Below are positions 33,840 through 43,233 of a DNA stretch of 64,000 bases, one piece after another. The number at the start of each line of letters is the position of its first letter. The stretch's first letter is position 1. The notes under the pieces were generated by a model. The model saw nothing but the letters and a program-made list of their open reading frames with translations, was not told the DNA's origin and did no database searches. Made by a program: the position numbers and the translations under genes. Origin of the DNA: Streptacidiphilus sp. P02-A3a. Lineage in GTDB: Bacteria > Actinomycetota > Actinomycetes > Streptomycetales > Streptomycetaceae. The DNA is taken from positions 6,333,922-6,397,921 of the forward strand of contig NZ_CP048289.1 in assembly GCF_014084105.1 (NCBI RefSeq), read 5' to 3'.

Positions 33840-35039
33840 GTGGTCACCCGTAGAACCATCCTCGGCAGCAGCGCCGCAGCCAGTGCCGCGGCGCTCCTCG
33901 TCGGCGCCCCGGGCGCCGCGAACGCCAACCCGAGCGCCACCGCGACCGCGGCGCCGACACCGACCGCCACCGCCTCCGCGCCGACGGCGGCCGGTGCCGC
34001 CCAGGTGCTCCGGGCCCAGGCCGCGATCCGCGCGGTCGACACCGCCATGCAGCAGAACTACGACACGCTCAAGGCCGACCTCACCACGCACCTGAGCCCG
34101 GTCGTGGTCGTCTTCAACGACGCCCAGGGCGGCCTGTACACCCTGGTCGTCAACGGGCAGCAGCAGGCGGTGCACCCGGCCGGGGTGGTCTTCGAGATGG
34201 CGAAGGCGATCGCGCACACCCCGCTCGGCATCTACACCGTCATCGCCCCCTACCTGAGCAACCAGGTCCCGGCGTGGCACAGCACCGACATCGACCCGCA
34301 CGACCTGGCGATGGTCGCCTTCGACGGCCCCGGCACCGACTGGATACCGCCGCTCCAGGCCTTCTCGGCGACGCTGGCCACCGCCCGGCAGCAGCTCGCC
34401 GCCGCGCAGCTGCCACCGGACCTGCAGACCTCGTGCGCGAACATCATCGACGGCGCGCAGCAGTTCATCGCCCAGGCGACCCGGAGCCAGTACGTCGACA
34501 TGAAGTCCTTCGAGACCTACACCGGCAGCGTGTACGAGGACATCCGCACCAACATGTACTACGCGTCCCAGGCGCAGATCGACGGCGTCACCGCGCTGAT
34601 GAACCAGTGGCGCGCCCAACTCGGCCCGACCGCCTGGTCGGAGCTGTACGTCGTGGTCCTGGAGATGTGGACCACGTCCGTGAAGAACCAGAACTCCATC
34701 ATCATCAGGAACCTGATGGACCCGGCCCAGGTCGACAGCCACCTGATCGACCTGTCCACCGCCGAGACCCCGGCCGACCCGGTCGCCACCGCACTGGACA
34801 ACCTCGCCCGGATCGTCCAGGACAACATCGCCGCCGAGATGGTCTTCTGCACCGACCAGACCCTGGCCGACGCCCTCAAGGGCACCGAGGACCTGCTCTC
34901 CGAGGAGATCCTGCAACTGCTCGGCGGCACCGGCGGCACCCCGAGCCCGACCGCGACGGCGGCGACGACGGCGACCGCCGCCGTCGCCGCCGCCACCCAG
35001 GGTGTCTGCCCCTACCAGGGCCGGGCAGCCCGCGCCTGA
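33840..35039 (+). CDS. Tat-exported protein of unknown function
   Basis: 399 residues from the GTG at 33840 (AAGGGGGG eight or more bases ahead). The N-terminus TRRTILGSSAAASAAALLVGA ending in ANA is a twin-arginine signal peptide, followed by an Ala/Thr/Pro linker and a mostly helical domain of about 300 residues with no motif I recognise. The tail is a low-complexity Thr/Ala stretch ending CPYQGRAARA. Exported to the cell surface or medium. No link with the neighbouring cluster can be shown. Confidence 0.8.
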   Translation: MVTRRTILGSSAAASAAALLVGAPGAANANPSATATAAPTPTATASAPTAAGAAQVLRAQAAIRAVDTAMQQNYDTLKADLTTHLSPVVVVFNDAQGGLYTLVVNGQQQAVHPAGVVFEMAKAIAHTPLGIYTVIAPYLSNQVPAWHSTDIDPHDLAMVAFDGPGTDWIPPLQAFSATLATARQQLAAAQLPPDLQTSCANIIDGAQQFIAQATRSQYVDMKSFETYTGSVYEDIRTNMYYASQAQIDGVTALMNQWRAQLGPTAWSELYVVVLEMWTTSVKNQNSIIIRNLMDPAQVDSHLIDLSTAETPADPVATALDNLARIVQDNIAAEMVFCTDQTLADALKGTEDLLSEEILQLLGGTGGTPSPTATAATTATAAVAAATQGVCPYQGRAARA

Positions 35040-35046
35040 GCACCCG

Positions 35047-35075
35047 CGGCAGCGCGGGCCCGGCCCGCGCTGCCG
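35047..35075. terminator. Bidirectional terminator hairpin
   Basis: Perfect 13-bp stem (CGGCAGCGCGGGC and complement) with a 3-base loop, filling the gap between the convergent genes that end at 35039 and 35078. Confidence 0.8.
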
Positions 35076-35077
35076 AC

Positions 35078-36364
35078 TCAGACGGTCTGCTGCTCCGGTA
35101 CCGCGGCGGCGGCCGGGACCGGCTCGGTGTGGGCCGGGACGAGCGCGTTCAGCAGCGGGGCCGCCAGCGCGGTGGTGACCAGCGCCATCAGCACCATCGC
35201 GGTGAACAGTTGCACGGTCAGCAGCCCGATGCTCAACCCGACGTTGAGCAGCACGAGTTCGGTCAACCCACGGGTGTTCATCAGCGCCCCGAGCACGGTC
35301 GAGTCACGCCATCCCATACCGGTCAGCCGGGCCGAGAGGGTGACCGCGCCGAGCTTGGCGACACAGGCCACGGCGATGATCGCCAGCGTCTGCAGCAGGC
35401 CGCCCGCGGTCAGCGAGGTCAGGTTCACCGACAGGCCGGTGACCACGAAGAAGATCGGCAGCAGGAGCCGGCCCACCGTCTCGGCCGGGATGAACACGGC
35501 CTTGTGCAGCAGCCGGTCCTCGGTGTCGAACCGGGGCATCACCAGGCCGAAGACGAAGGCGCCGAAGATGGAGTCGAGGCCGATCCGCGCGGTCACGTAG
35601 GCCGAGGCGAAGGCACCGGCCGCGACCAGCGGAGCGGCGTACGCGGCGTACTCGGAGCGCAGTCGCCGTGCGGCCACCGTCAGCAGCGGGCGCACCAGCA
35701 GCAGCATCACGCCGAGGTAGAGCACGGACCAGCCCATGACCGAGAGGAACCCGGTCACGCCGGCGGCGCTGGTGATGGCGACCACCACCGCGAGCATGCA
35801 CCAGGCGAGCAGGTCGTCCATGGCGGCCAGGCCGAGCGCGAGGGTGCCCAGCGGGGAGCGCTGGAGGCCGTGTTCGGCGACGATCCGGGCCAGTACCGGG
35901 AAGGCCGTGATGGACATGGCGACGCCGATGAAGAGCACGAATCCGGTGAACGGCACGGTGTGGCCGCCGACCGTGTGCTGGGAGCCGTAGATGCCCCAGG
36001 CGAGCCCGCTGCCGAGGAGCAGCGGCACCAGCAGCGAGCTGATCCAGATGGTCGCGGCGGAACCGACCCGTCCGCTGACGCCCCGCCGGTCGAACTCCCA
36101 GCCGATGACGAACATGAAGAGCAGCAGGCCGACCTGGGAGAGGACGCTCAGGTATCCGCGGATGTCGGTCGGGAAGATCCGGGCCGGCAGGTCGCCTGGG
36201 AGGAGCCCGAGCAGGCTGGGCCCCAGGCAGATCCCGGCGACGATCTCACCGACCACGGCGGGTTGGCCGAGGCGGCGGCCCAGGGCGGTGAACAGTACTC
36301 CGGCAGCGAAGGCCAGGGCTATCCCGGCCAGGGCTGTGGTGGCGAGCGTGGAAGCGGTGGGCAC
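35078..36364 (-). CDS. Cation/proton antiporter, CPA2 (Kef/NapA) type
   Basis: 428 residues, about 12 to 13 membrane helices. Typical stretches are VVGEIVAGICLGPSLLG near the N-terminus, GVAMSITAFPVLARI and LGLAAMDDLLAW in the middle (the acidic pair expected in the transport site) and LMNTRGLTELVLLNVGL near the end. It exchanges Na+ or K+ for protons. GTG start. No KTN/TrkA domain. A role in self-protection is possible but not supported by the sequence. Confidence 0.88.
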   Translation of the reverse strand: MPTASTLATTALAGIALAFAAGVLFTALGRRLGQPAVVGEIVAGICLGPSLLGLLPGDLPARIFPTDIRGYLSVLSQVGLLLFMFVIGWEFDRRGVSGRVGSAATIWISSLLVPLLLGSGLAWGIYGSQHTVGGHTVPFTGFVLFIGVAMSITAFPVLARIVAEHGLQRSPLGTLALGLAAMDDLLAWCMLAVVVAITSAAGVTGFLSVMGWSVLYLGVMLLLVRPLLTVAARRLRSEYAAYAAPLVAAGAFASAYVTARIGLDSIFGAFVFGLVMPRFDTEDRLLHKAVFIPAETVGRLLLPIFFVVTGLSVNLTSLTAGGLLQTLAIIAVACVAKLGAVTLSARLTGMGWRDSTVLGALMNTRGLTELVLLNVGLSIGLLTVQLFTAMVLMALVTTALAAPLLNALVPAHTEPVPAAAAVPEQQTV

Positions 36365-36427
36365 GGCATTCTCCCTCGTTGAGTAGGCGAGTGCGGGATG
36401 GTCGCGGCCACCTCCGGCAGCCGCGAT

Positions 36428-36457
36428 GGCCCCCGCGGGCGTTCGCCCGCAGGAGCC
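36428..36457 (-). terminator. Terminator of the leftward biosynthetic operon
   Basis: 13-bp arms around loop GTTC (36428-36440 and 36445-36457), 11 of 13 pairs plus possible G-U pairs, 22 bases beyond the stop of the small hydrolase gene on the minus strand. Confidence 0.65.
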
Positions 36458-36478
36458 ACCGCGGTTGCCGGGATGTGA

Positions 36479-37018
36479 TCAGCGGTCGAAGGCCTCGCTG
36501 AACAGTGCCCAGCCCTCGGGCCAGTCGCCGAGAGCCGAGTCCGCGTTGATGTGCCCCTTGCGCCCGACGTTCACCAACGGGGCGCCGAGCTGCTCGGCGC
36601 TCGCCGTCGCGTGCTCCAGCGAGCCGTAGGGGTCGTCCTCGCTGGCGACCACGACCGCGGGGAACGGCAGTCGGGCGGGCTTGAGGGGGGCGAACCCCAC
36701 CGCCGCGTCGGGGAACTCGGGCCCCCGTACGTCCGGCGGGGCGACCAGGAACGCGCCGGTGACCGACTCGTCCTGGTGCTCGGCGGCCCACTCGGCGACC
36801 AGTGTGCAGCCGAGGCTGTGGGCGATGATGGTCTTGGGGCCCTCGACGGCCCGCAGCGCGTCGTCGAACTCCCGCACCCAGACGTCGCGGTCGGGTGCGT
36901 CCCAGGAGCTGTGCTCGACCCAGACGCTGTCGGCCACCCGGTCGCGCCACAGGTACTGCCAGTGGTCGGGACCGGAGTTGCCGATACCGGCGACGAAGAC
37001 GTATGTGGTGGTTGCCAT
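36479..37018 (-). CDS. RBBP9/YdeN-type serine hydrolase
   Basis: 179 residues, small alpha/beta hydrolase: WQYLWRDRVADSVWVE at the N-terminus, nucleophile elbow AHSLGCTLVAEWA, Asp in VVASEDDPYG, and His in VGRKGHINADSALG. It starts four bases after the halogenase stop and is the last gene of the leftward operon, so it may release, deprotect or proofread an intermediate. Such proteins are also common as stand-alone genes of unknown role. Confidence 0.87.
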   Translation of the reverse strand: MATTTYVFVAGIGNSGPDHWQYLWRDRVADSVWVEHSSWDAPDRDVWVREFDDALRAVEGPKTIIAHSLGCTLVAEWAAEHQDESVTGAFLVAPPDVRGPEFPDAAVGFAPLKPARLPFPAVVVASEDDPYGSLEHATASAEQLGAPLVNVGRKGHINADSALGDWPEGWALFSEAFDR

Positions 37019-37022
37019 GTGC

Positions 37023-38741
37023 TCAGACCTCGTACTCGACGCCGACGCCGTCGAAGCGCAACCGCTCCTGGACGAAGACGGGATTGTCGTTCTTGTCGTA
37101 TCCGGCCAGCAGACCGGCTTCCATCAGCCGGATGACGATCTGCGAGCTGGTCTCCTGCCGACCCGCGTCGTTCAGCTGCTTGATCAGCGCCTTGTAGCCG
37201 ACCGTCTCCTTGGTGACCAGCTGGAAGATCGCGCGGTGCTCCTCCTCCACCGGGAACTTGATCATGTCAAGGCCGTTCTCGTTGGCCAGCACCTGCTTCT
37301 GCTCCAGCCGGAAGGAGAGCGGCTCGACCTTGTAGTACGGCTTCAGCAGCACCTCCTCGCCGACCCACTCCAGCCGGGTGATGCGGTTCAACTGCTTGGT
37401 CAGCTCGCTGATCCAGCGCACCCGGGCGGGGTTGAGCTCGCTCTCGGAGTACTCGTCGCTGAGCTCGCGCCGCTGGTGCCGACCGATGGAGATCATCGTG
37501 GAGGCGCGGTCGCGGAAGTCGCCGACCGAGGCGGTGGTCGGCTTCGTCGGGTCCTCCTGGACCAGCCGGTCGAACCACTTCTTGCGGTTCAGCCGGTCGT
37601 CGTCGGACTCGCTGATCCGGCGCTTCAGCCAGAACTCGGACTCCGGCTCGGTGAACGAGGCGAAGGTGTAGAAGGAGGCCAGGAACTCGTGGTACTGCTC
37701 GTAGGTCTCGCGGTAGCTGCGGTTGTACCACTGGTGGACCGCGTCGAGCTCGCTCTCGTCCTGGGTGATCCGGTCGATCGCCGCCGCCGCCGAGACCGCG
37801 GACTGGGTGGCCAGGTGGACGCCCTGGGAGAACAGCGGGTCGGTGAAGCAGGCGGAGTCACCGGTGAGGAAGTAGCGACCGGCGGAGAAGTGCTCGGCGT
37901 CGTACGACCAGTCGTGGACGATGCGGACCTCGTCGATCATCTCCGAGTCGCCGAGGATGTCCGTGGCGCGGGTGGCCTTGGCCAGGGTCTCCCGGTAGAA
38001 GCGCTCCGGGCCCAACTCCCGCACCTCGTTGGACTTGGACCGGTCGACCACCAGGCCGACGCTGTAGATGTCGCCCTTCAGCGGAATCATCCACACCCAG
38101 CCGTCCTCGAAGGTGATCGAGTACGTGGTGCCCCTGAGGTCGCCCTGGAACGGGTCCGGGCACTTGAAGTAGGACCAGACCGCGAAGTTCTTGTAGAACT
38201 CGTCGTAGCGACGGATCTTGAGCTGGCGTGCGAGCGGACTGCCCGCACCACCAGCGTCGATCACGAAGTCGCTCTCCACCACACGGGACACCGTACCTTG
38301 ACGGATCGTCAGTGAAACCTTCGTATCGGTGAAGATGTCCACCTCGGTCACCGCGGCGCCCTCGTGGACGGTGACGCCGCGCTCCCTGACCTCGTCCAGC
38401 AGCAGTTGGTCGAACTCCTCGCGCTTGACCTGGATGGCGTGGTCGAAGACCCAGGGCGTGGTCCTCGGCGTGGCGAAGGAGAAGGTCCAGGGGGCCTGGT
38501 CCTGGCCCCAGAGGAAGGTGGCGGAGGGCTTCTTCACGAATCCCGCGGCATCGATCTTGTCCTGGAGGCCGAGCCGGTTGAACACCGACAGCGTCCCGGG
38601 GAGGAAGGACTCACCGACCCGGTAGCGGGGGAACTGCCCCTTCTCGAACACCTCGACCTCGTGGCCGAGCTTCTGCAGGGTCAGCGCGGCCACGCAACCG
38701 GCCGGGCCCGCGCCGATGACGGCAACCTTCGATGTCTTCAC
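37023..38741 (-). CDS. FAD-dependent halogenase, CmlS-like
   Basis: 572 residues. FAD motif GAGPAG at 10-15, VGESFLPG, Lys70/Lys71 where flavin halogenases carry the chloramine-forming lysine, and the halogenase signature W-V-W-M-I-P at about 215-220, then GDSACFTDPLFSQGVHLA. Length and the long C-terminal extension fit the chloramphenicol halogenase CmlS group, which acts on small acyl groups, often carrier- or CoA-bound. With an acyl-activating enzyme and an ACP in the same operon, halogenation of a tethered acid is likely. A flavin reductase is not encoded here. Confidence 0.87.
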   Translation of the reverse strand: MKTSKVAVIGAGPAGCVAALTLQKLGHEVEVFEKGQFPRYRVGESFLPGTLSVFNRLGLQDKIDAAGFVKKPSATFLWGQDQAPWTFSFATPRTTPWVFDHAIQVKREEFDQLLLDEVRERGVTVHEGAAVTEVDIFTDTKVSLTIRQGTVSRVVESDFVIDAGGAGSPLARQLKIRRYDEFYKNFAVWSYFKCPDPFQGDLRGTTYSITFEDGWVWMIPLKGDIYSVGLVVDRSKSNEVRELGPERFYRETLAKATRATDILGDSEMIDEVRIVHDWSYDAEHFSAGRYFLTGDSACFTDPLFSQGVHLATQSAVSAAAAIDRITQDESELDAVHQWYNRSYRETYEQYHEFLASFYTFASFTEPESEFWLKRRISESDDDRLNRKKWFDRLVQEDPTKPTTASVGDFRDRASTMISIGRHQRRELSDEYSESELNPARVRWISELTKQLNRITRLEWVGEEVLLKPYYKVEPLSFRLEQKQVLANENGLDMIKFPVEEEHRAIFQLVTKETVGYKALIKQLNDAGRQETSSQIVIRLMEAGLLAGYDKNDNPVFVQERLRFDGVGVEYEV

Positions 38742-38785
38742 GGTCTTCCTTCTCTCGGGGAAAGCGAATAACGGAAATGGTCAGC

Positions 38786-38821
38786 GGTGTTCGGAGCGTC
38801 CTGGGTGTTCAGAGCGTCCTG
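38786..38821. repeat. Two adjoining 18-bp direct repeats at the end of the NeuD-like gene
   Basis: GGTGTTCGGAGCGTCCTG (38786-38803) is followed at once by GGTGTTCAGAGCGTCCTG (38804-38821). The single difference turns an Arg codon (CGA) into the stop codon (TGA) of the NeuD-like gene when read on the minus strand. Confidence 0.9.
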
Positions 38822-39447
38822 ATCGACTTGATCCGGCTCGGCGCGAGGTAGGAGTGTCCACTCGGCGCGTCCTCGAACAGGGTGAGCCCGGCCTGGAACC
38901 TGCTGCCGCTGCCGACGACCACGCCGGGGGCGACCGTGCAACTCAGGCCGAAGAAGTTGTCGTCGCCCAGCTCGACGCTGTTCCCGCAGTGGAAGTTCGG
39001 CGCGATGAAGTTGTTCGAGCCCACGCGCGAGTAGTTCCCCACGGTGCAGTGGTAGTTCACGACGTTGTAGCCGCCCAGGACGGCGTTCACGCCGACGTAG
39101 CAGTTCGGGCCGATCACGTTGCCGCCGCCGGTGAGCTGCCCGGGGTCGATCCGGGAGCTCGGGTGGACGATGTTCTCGGCGACCAGCCCGTGCTTCTCGA
39201 TGAACCCCTGGACCAGCTCGCGCCGCTGCGCCGGATCGGCCACCGCCAGCACCACCCGGGTACCGGCGGTCGGCCGGTACTCCGCCAGCGCGACCCGGCG
39301 CTCCGCCGGGACCTGCGGCTCCTCGCCGGGCAGGCTCAGGTACCGCTCGATCCGGTAGCCGCCCGGGGCGGCCGGCGCCGCGTCCTCGACGTACCGGGAC
39401 ACCTCGACGGCGAACTTCCCGGCGCCGATCAGCAGCAACTCGGTCAC
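38809..39447 (-). CDS. NeuD-like hexapeptide-repeat acyltransferase
   Basis: 212 residues. N-terminal Rossmann-like LLLIGAGKFAVEVSRYV domain as in NeuD/PglD, then a left-handed beta helix of hexapeptide repeats (VIGPNCYVG, VGNYSRVG, VVVGSGSRF) with an active-site-like His in NYHCTVG. Such enzymes transfer acetyl or another acyl group to an amine or hydroxyl. GTG start overlapping the stop of the acyl-activating enzyme, so it could use the acyl group activated by its neighbours. Confidence 0.85.
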   Translation of the reverse strand: MTELLLIGAGKFAVEVSRYVEDAAPAAPGGYRIERYLSLPGEEPQVPAERRVALAEYRPTAGTRVVLAVADPAQRRELVQGFIEKHGLVAENIVHPSSRIDPGQLTGGGNVIGPNCYVGVNAVLGGYNVVNYHCTVGNYSRVGSNNFIAPNFHCGNSVELGDDNFFGLSCTVAPGVVVGSGSRFQAGLTLFEDAPSGHSYLAPSRIKSIRTL

Positions 39448-40808
39448 GGCAGGATCCGCTTCTTCTTGAACCGCTCGGAGACGGTGACGGCGTCGACCAG
39501 GTTGACCTTCGACGGGATCTTGAACGGGTCGACCTTGTCGCTCAGGAACTCGGCCACGTGCTTCCGCATCTGAGCCCTCGTCAACTCACCGTGCGGGCTG
39601 ACGTCCACGCACACCGACTGCCCGGTGATGGCGTTCGGCCGGCCGTACACCATGCAGTCGTCGATGAGCGGGCTGGACAGCAGGATGGACTCAAGCTCCA
39701 GCGGCAGCACCTTCTCACCGCCGACGTTGATGACCTCCTTGGCCCGGCCCTTGATCTTGATGAAGCCTTCCTCGTTCTCCTCGACCAGGTCCCCGGTCCG
39801 GAACCAGGAGTCCTCGGTGAGCGAGTCGCTGGGGTAGTTCAGGTAGCCGAGGAACTGCGTGTTGCTCTTCAACTGGAGCTCGCCGTCCACGATCCGGTAC
39901 TGCACGTTGGCGTCGGCGATCTTGAAGAAGGTGCTCCTGGAGGACTCGCTGGTGGTGGTCGCGATCCCGGTCTCGCTGGTGCCGAAGGTCTGCAGCAGCC
40001 GTGCCCGCGGGAAGGCCGCGTTGACCCGCTTCAGCAGTTCCTCCGGCATCGGTTCGGTGCCGTAGGTGATCAGGCGCAGGCTGCTGAGGTCGTGCTGCTC
40101 GTGGTAGCCCGCGATCATGATCAGGTTCAGGAAGGTGGGGCTGGTCGGCAGCAGCCGGATCTGGTACCGCTCGATCAGCGCGCAGATCTCGTCCGGGGTC
40201 CGCCGCGCGGGCAGGATCGCGGTGCCGCCCACGCGCAGCGCGCCGAGCAGCGAGTTGATCCCGCCGATGTGGTCGAACAGCAGGAACATCAGGATGTTGG
40301 CGGACCGGCCCCCGGTCCGCGCCCGCTTCCCCAGCTTCTCCTCGACCAGGGAGTCGAGGTTGTGCAGGATCGCCTTAGGGGCGCCGGTGCTGCCGCTGCT
40401 GAGCAGCACCAGACCGGACGCGCCCTGCTCGACCAACTGCCGGTAGTGGTCGCCGGGCACCGCCCCGGCATCGCCCAGGGTCTCGATCTCGACCGACTGG
40501 CCGACCCTGATGACGTGTTGCGGGGAGCACGACTCGGTGACCGTGGCCAGGGTCGCCCCGGTCAGCGAGACCACCGGGATGATGACGTTGCGGTTGAGGT
40601 AGAGCGCCAGCAGCATCGCCACCGACTGGAAGGAGAAGTCCCCGTTGAGGATCACGGCCTGCTGCGGCCGGATCTGACGCGACTCCAGTTCCTTGACCGA
40701 CTGCCGTATCCGGTCCGCCAGTTCGGCGTAGCTGTGCGGCGTTCCGCCGTCCACGACGGCGGTCCGGCCGCCTAGTTCGTCGAGCCTGCTGAGCAGTTCG
40801 TTTCGCAT
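39444..40808 (-). CDS. Acyl-activating enzyme (ANL superfamily AMP ligase)
   Basis: 454 residues, short for the family. Core motifs: P-loop-like LLSSGSTGAPKAIL near 145, TYGTEPMP, QTFGTSETG, WFRTGDLVEENEEGFIKIKGRAKE, and the C-terminal lysine in RFKKKRILP. It adenylates a carboxylic acid and passes it to CoA or, more likely here, to the ACP at 41537-41884. Start follows the SDR stop with no gap. The acid cannot be read from the sequence. Confidence 0.88.
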   Translation of the reverse strand: MRNELLSRLDELGGRTAVVDGGTPHSYAELADRIRQSVKELESRQIRPQQAVILNGDFSFQSVAMLLALYLNRNVIIPVVSLTGATLATVTESCSPQHVIRVGQSVEIETLGDAGAVPGDHYRQLVEQGASGLVLLSSGSTGAPKAILHNLDSLVEEKLGKRARTGGRSANILMFLLFDHIGGINSLLGALRVGGTAILPARRTPDEICALIERYQIRLLPTSPTFLNLIMIAGYHEQHDLSSLRLITYGTEPMPEELLKRVNAAFPRARLLQTFGTSETGIATTTSESSRSTFFKIADANVQYRIVDGELQLKSNTQFLGYLNYPSDSLTEDSWFRTGDLVEENEEGFIKIKGRAKEVINVGGEKVLPLELESILLSSPLIDDCMVYGRPNAITGQSVCVDVSPHGELTRAQMRKHVAEFLSDKVDPFKIPSKVNLVDAVTVSERFKKKRILP

Positions 40809-41507
40809 TCAGTGAACTCCGCCAAGGAAAAGTGTCTCACCGGTGACGAACCCGGATTCCCGGGATACCAGGAACTCGACGGGCCCGACTATGTCGTCCA
40901 TCGTGCACATGCGTTTGACCGTCTGCTGTTGGATCAGGGCGTCGATCTTCTCCGTGGGCACGGACCGGGTGAGCGCCGTGCGGACCGGCGGCAGGCCGAT
41001 GCCGTTGACCCGGATGTGGAAGTCCGCCAGCTCCTTGCTCATCACCCGGGTCAGCTGCTCGACCGCGGCCTTGCTGGCCGAGTACGCCAACTGGCCCGCC
41101 AGTGCCCACGGAACGGCGACGGTGGAGACGTTCAGGATCGCCGGAGCCGGTTCCTCGCTCTTCTGCAGCAGCTTGACGGTCTCCCGGCAGCAGTTCAGCA
41201 CCGCGAAGAAGTTCATGTCGAACATCCGGCGGGCGGTCTCGTCGGGGGTCATCATGAAGTGGTTCATGCTCGCGACACCGGCGTTGTTGACCACGGCGTC
41301 GAGGCGTCCGTGTTCGGTCCGGATGGCGCGGCACATGGACTTGATCGCCTTGGCGTCGCTGAGGTCCGCCTCGTGGTGGGTGTACCCCGGGTGGTCGATG
41401 GCCGACGGTTTCCGGCTGCACCCCACCACCTGGTGGCCGCGACCGAGGAAGTGCAGGGCCAGGGCCTTGCCAATTCCGGTCCGGGTGCCCGTGATCAGCA
41501 TGATCAT
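40809..41507 (-). CDS. Short-chain dehydrogenase/reductase (FabG-like)
   Basis: 232 residues, classical SDR: TGTRTGIGKAL cofactor motif, NNAGVAS, Ser in LNVSTVAV and the YSASK catalytic pair. Reduces a ketone or oxidises an alcohol with NAD(P)H, probably on the ACP- or CoA-bound acyl chain. It is followed without gap by the acyl-activating enzyme gene and sits 29 bases after the ACP gene. Confidence 0.9.
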   Translation of the reverse strand: MIMLITGTRTGIGKALALHFLGRGHQVVGCSRKPSAIDHPGYTHHEADLSDAKAIKSMCRAIRTEHGRLDAVVNNAGVASMNHFMMTPDETARRMFDMNFFAVLNCCRETVKLLQKSEEPAPAILNVSTVAVPWALAGQLAYSASKAAVEQLTRVMSKELADFHIRVNGIGLPPVRTALTRSVPTEKIDALIQQQTVKRMCTMDDIVGPVEFLVSRESGFVTGETLFLGGVH

Positions 41508-41536
41508 TTCTCGTGTCCGGTGGTGCGTCGGTCCGT

Positions 41537-41884
41537 CTAGGCCTCGACCAGTTCCCCGTCCGCGCCCTGCTCGGCGTCCTCCCCGGCGCCGCGGGCCAGG
41601 TTGACCTCCTCCTCGATGAACTCGACCAATCGGCGGCCGCTGCTGAACGGGCTCACCCGGCGGGACACCGCCTTCTCCGAGGTCAGCGAGATCTCCACGT
41701 CGTACTCGTCCTCCAGCGCCTCCTCGATCAGCACCAGGAAGTTCACCAGGTGCATGGAGTCGAACATCCCGGCGTCGCCGTAGAGGACGATCCCCTCCAG
41801 GTCGTCGGTGGGGATCTTCTCCTCACGTCTCTCGTTGAGTTCCTCGACGACGTTCCTGATCAGCGCGAGCAGCTGGTCCTGCAT
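41537..41884 (-). CDS. Acyl carrier protein
   Basis: 115 residues from ATG 41884 (GGAAAGG ahead; an upstream in-frame start at 41914 is less likely). The phosphopantetheine site is Ser43 in FDSMHLVNFLVLIEEAL. Helices on both sides fit an ACP; the acidic C-terminal tail (from about residue 95) is longer than usual. It probably carries the acid loaded by the ANL enzyme while the SDR, halogenase or condensation protein acts. Confidence 0.83.
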   Translation of the reverse strand: MQDQLLALIRNVVEELNERREEKIPTDDLEGIVLYGDAGMFDSMHLVNFLVLIEEALEDEYDVEISLTSEKAVSRRVSPFSSGRRLVEFIEEEVNLARGAGEDAEQGADGELVEA

Positions 41885-41949
41885 GGTCGTACCTTTCCGT
41901 TGATCACTGGGCATGGGTGTGGCCTGGCGGGTTCCGGTGCGCCCGGCCG

Positions 41950-43233
41950 TCAGTGGGCCCCGGCCGCCGGGGCGGGCTCCGCCGCCGTCGGCTGCCGCTG
42001 CCGCTCGGTCCGGGCGAGTCGGCCGCCGAGCGCGCTCACCGCCGCGGCGGTGACCAGGAACAGCGCGGCCAGCCCGATCAGGCCCGCGGTCCCCCGGCTC
42101 AGCAGCAGGGCCAGCAGCGCCGGGCCGACGATGCCGGCGGCCGAGGTGCCCAGGCTGAACACCGACAGGTACTCGGTGCGCTGCGCCTCGGGCGCGTGCC
42201 GGTACGACAGCTCCCAGCCGCCCGCGCCCTGGAGCAGCTCACCGCAGGTCAGCAGCGCCGTGGCGACCAGCAGCAGGACGATCGTCAGCCACTTGGCGCT
42301 GTGCGTGGTGGCGATCAGCGCCAGGCTGAAGGCGGCGAGGGCGAAGCCGGAGTTGCGCAGCGCCCTGGTGCCGTCGTGCGAGCTCCTGACGTTCTTGGCG
42401 AACTGCACCTGGAACGCGATCGCCAGCACGGTGTTCACCGTGAACAGCACGCTCAGCAGCCCGGCCGGGGCGTTGGTGGACTGCACCAGCCACAGCGGCA
42501 GGCCGATCCCGAGCAGCACCGTGTGCAGGAACATCACCCCGTTGAGCAGGGTCAGCCCCAGGTAGCGGCGATCCCGGACGACCGACAGCACGCCGCTGTG
42601 CCAGCGGGTCGGCCGCTCCTCGGCGGCGCTCCGGCCGACCTTCAGCAGCCCGAACACCCCGGCGGACGCCAGGCAGCACCCGGCTCCGGCCAGCAGGACC
42701 ACCCGCAGCAGCATGGCGCTGCCGATCAGGAACGGCGCCGCCGCCAGCGCGCCCACGGACATGCCGACGTTGATGACCGAGCTGATCACCCCGAGTATCC
42801 GGGTCCGGTCCTCGCCCCCGGCGACGGCGTTCACCAGCAGTTGCACCATCGGGAAGATCGGGCCCTGGGAGATCGCGAACAGCGAGGCGAAGAGCGTGAA
42901 GGCGACCATGCTGTGGGCGAAGGCCAGGGCCACGAACCAGATCGCCCGCCAGGCCTGGAGCAGCCGCAGCAGCCGCAGCGGGCCCCAGCGGGTGGCCAGC
43001 ATGCTCACCGGCACCGTGGTCAGGAAGCCGACCAGGCCCGCGATGGTGAGCCCGGTGCCGATCTGCGCGGTGCTCAGGCCGATGCCCTTGACGAAGTAGA
43101 CGGTGCCGCCGGCCAGGTACAGGCCGCTGCTGGTGGCGTAGACCACGACCCCGGTAGCGATCACCCGGCCGCCGTTGTTCGGCAGCGCGTAGCTGCTCAG
43201 CAGCCGTCGCAGGACGCCGGTACCGCCGCTCAC
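41950..43233 (-). CDS. MFS transporter, likely product exporter
   Basis: 427 residues with about 12 membrane helices and the MFS loop motif in the first half (MLATRWGPLRLLRLL). GTG start overlaps the stop of the double ATP-grasp gene (GTGA). In the middle of a biosynthetic operon it most likely exports the finished compound and gives self-resistance. Confidence 0.85.
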   Translation of the reverse strand: MSGGTGVLRRLLSSYALPNNGGRVIATGVVVYATSSGLYLAGGTVYFVKGIGLSTAQIGTGLTIAGLVGFLTTVPVSMLATRWGPLRLLRLLQAWRAIWFVALAFAHSMVAFTLFASLFAISQGPIFPMVQLLVNAVAGGEDRTRILGVISSVINVGMSVGALAAAPFLIGSAMLLRVVLLAGAGCCLASAGVFGLLKVGRSAAEERPTRWHSGVLSVVRDRRYLGLTLLNGVMFLHTVLLGIGLPLWLVQSTNAPAGLLSVLFTVNTVLAIAFQVQFAKNVRSSHDGTRALRNSGFALAAFSLALIATTHSAKWLTIVLLLVATALLTCGELLQGAGGWELSYRHAPEAQRTEYLSVFSLGTSAAGIVGPALLALLLSRGTAGLIGLAALFLVTAAAVSALGGRLARTERQRQPTAAEPAPAAGAH

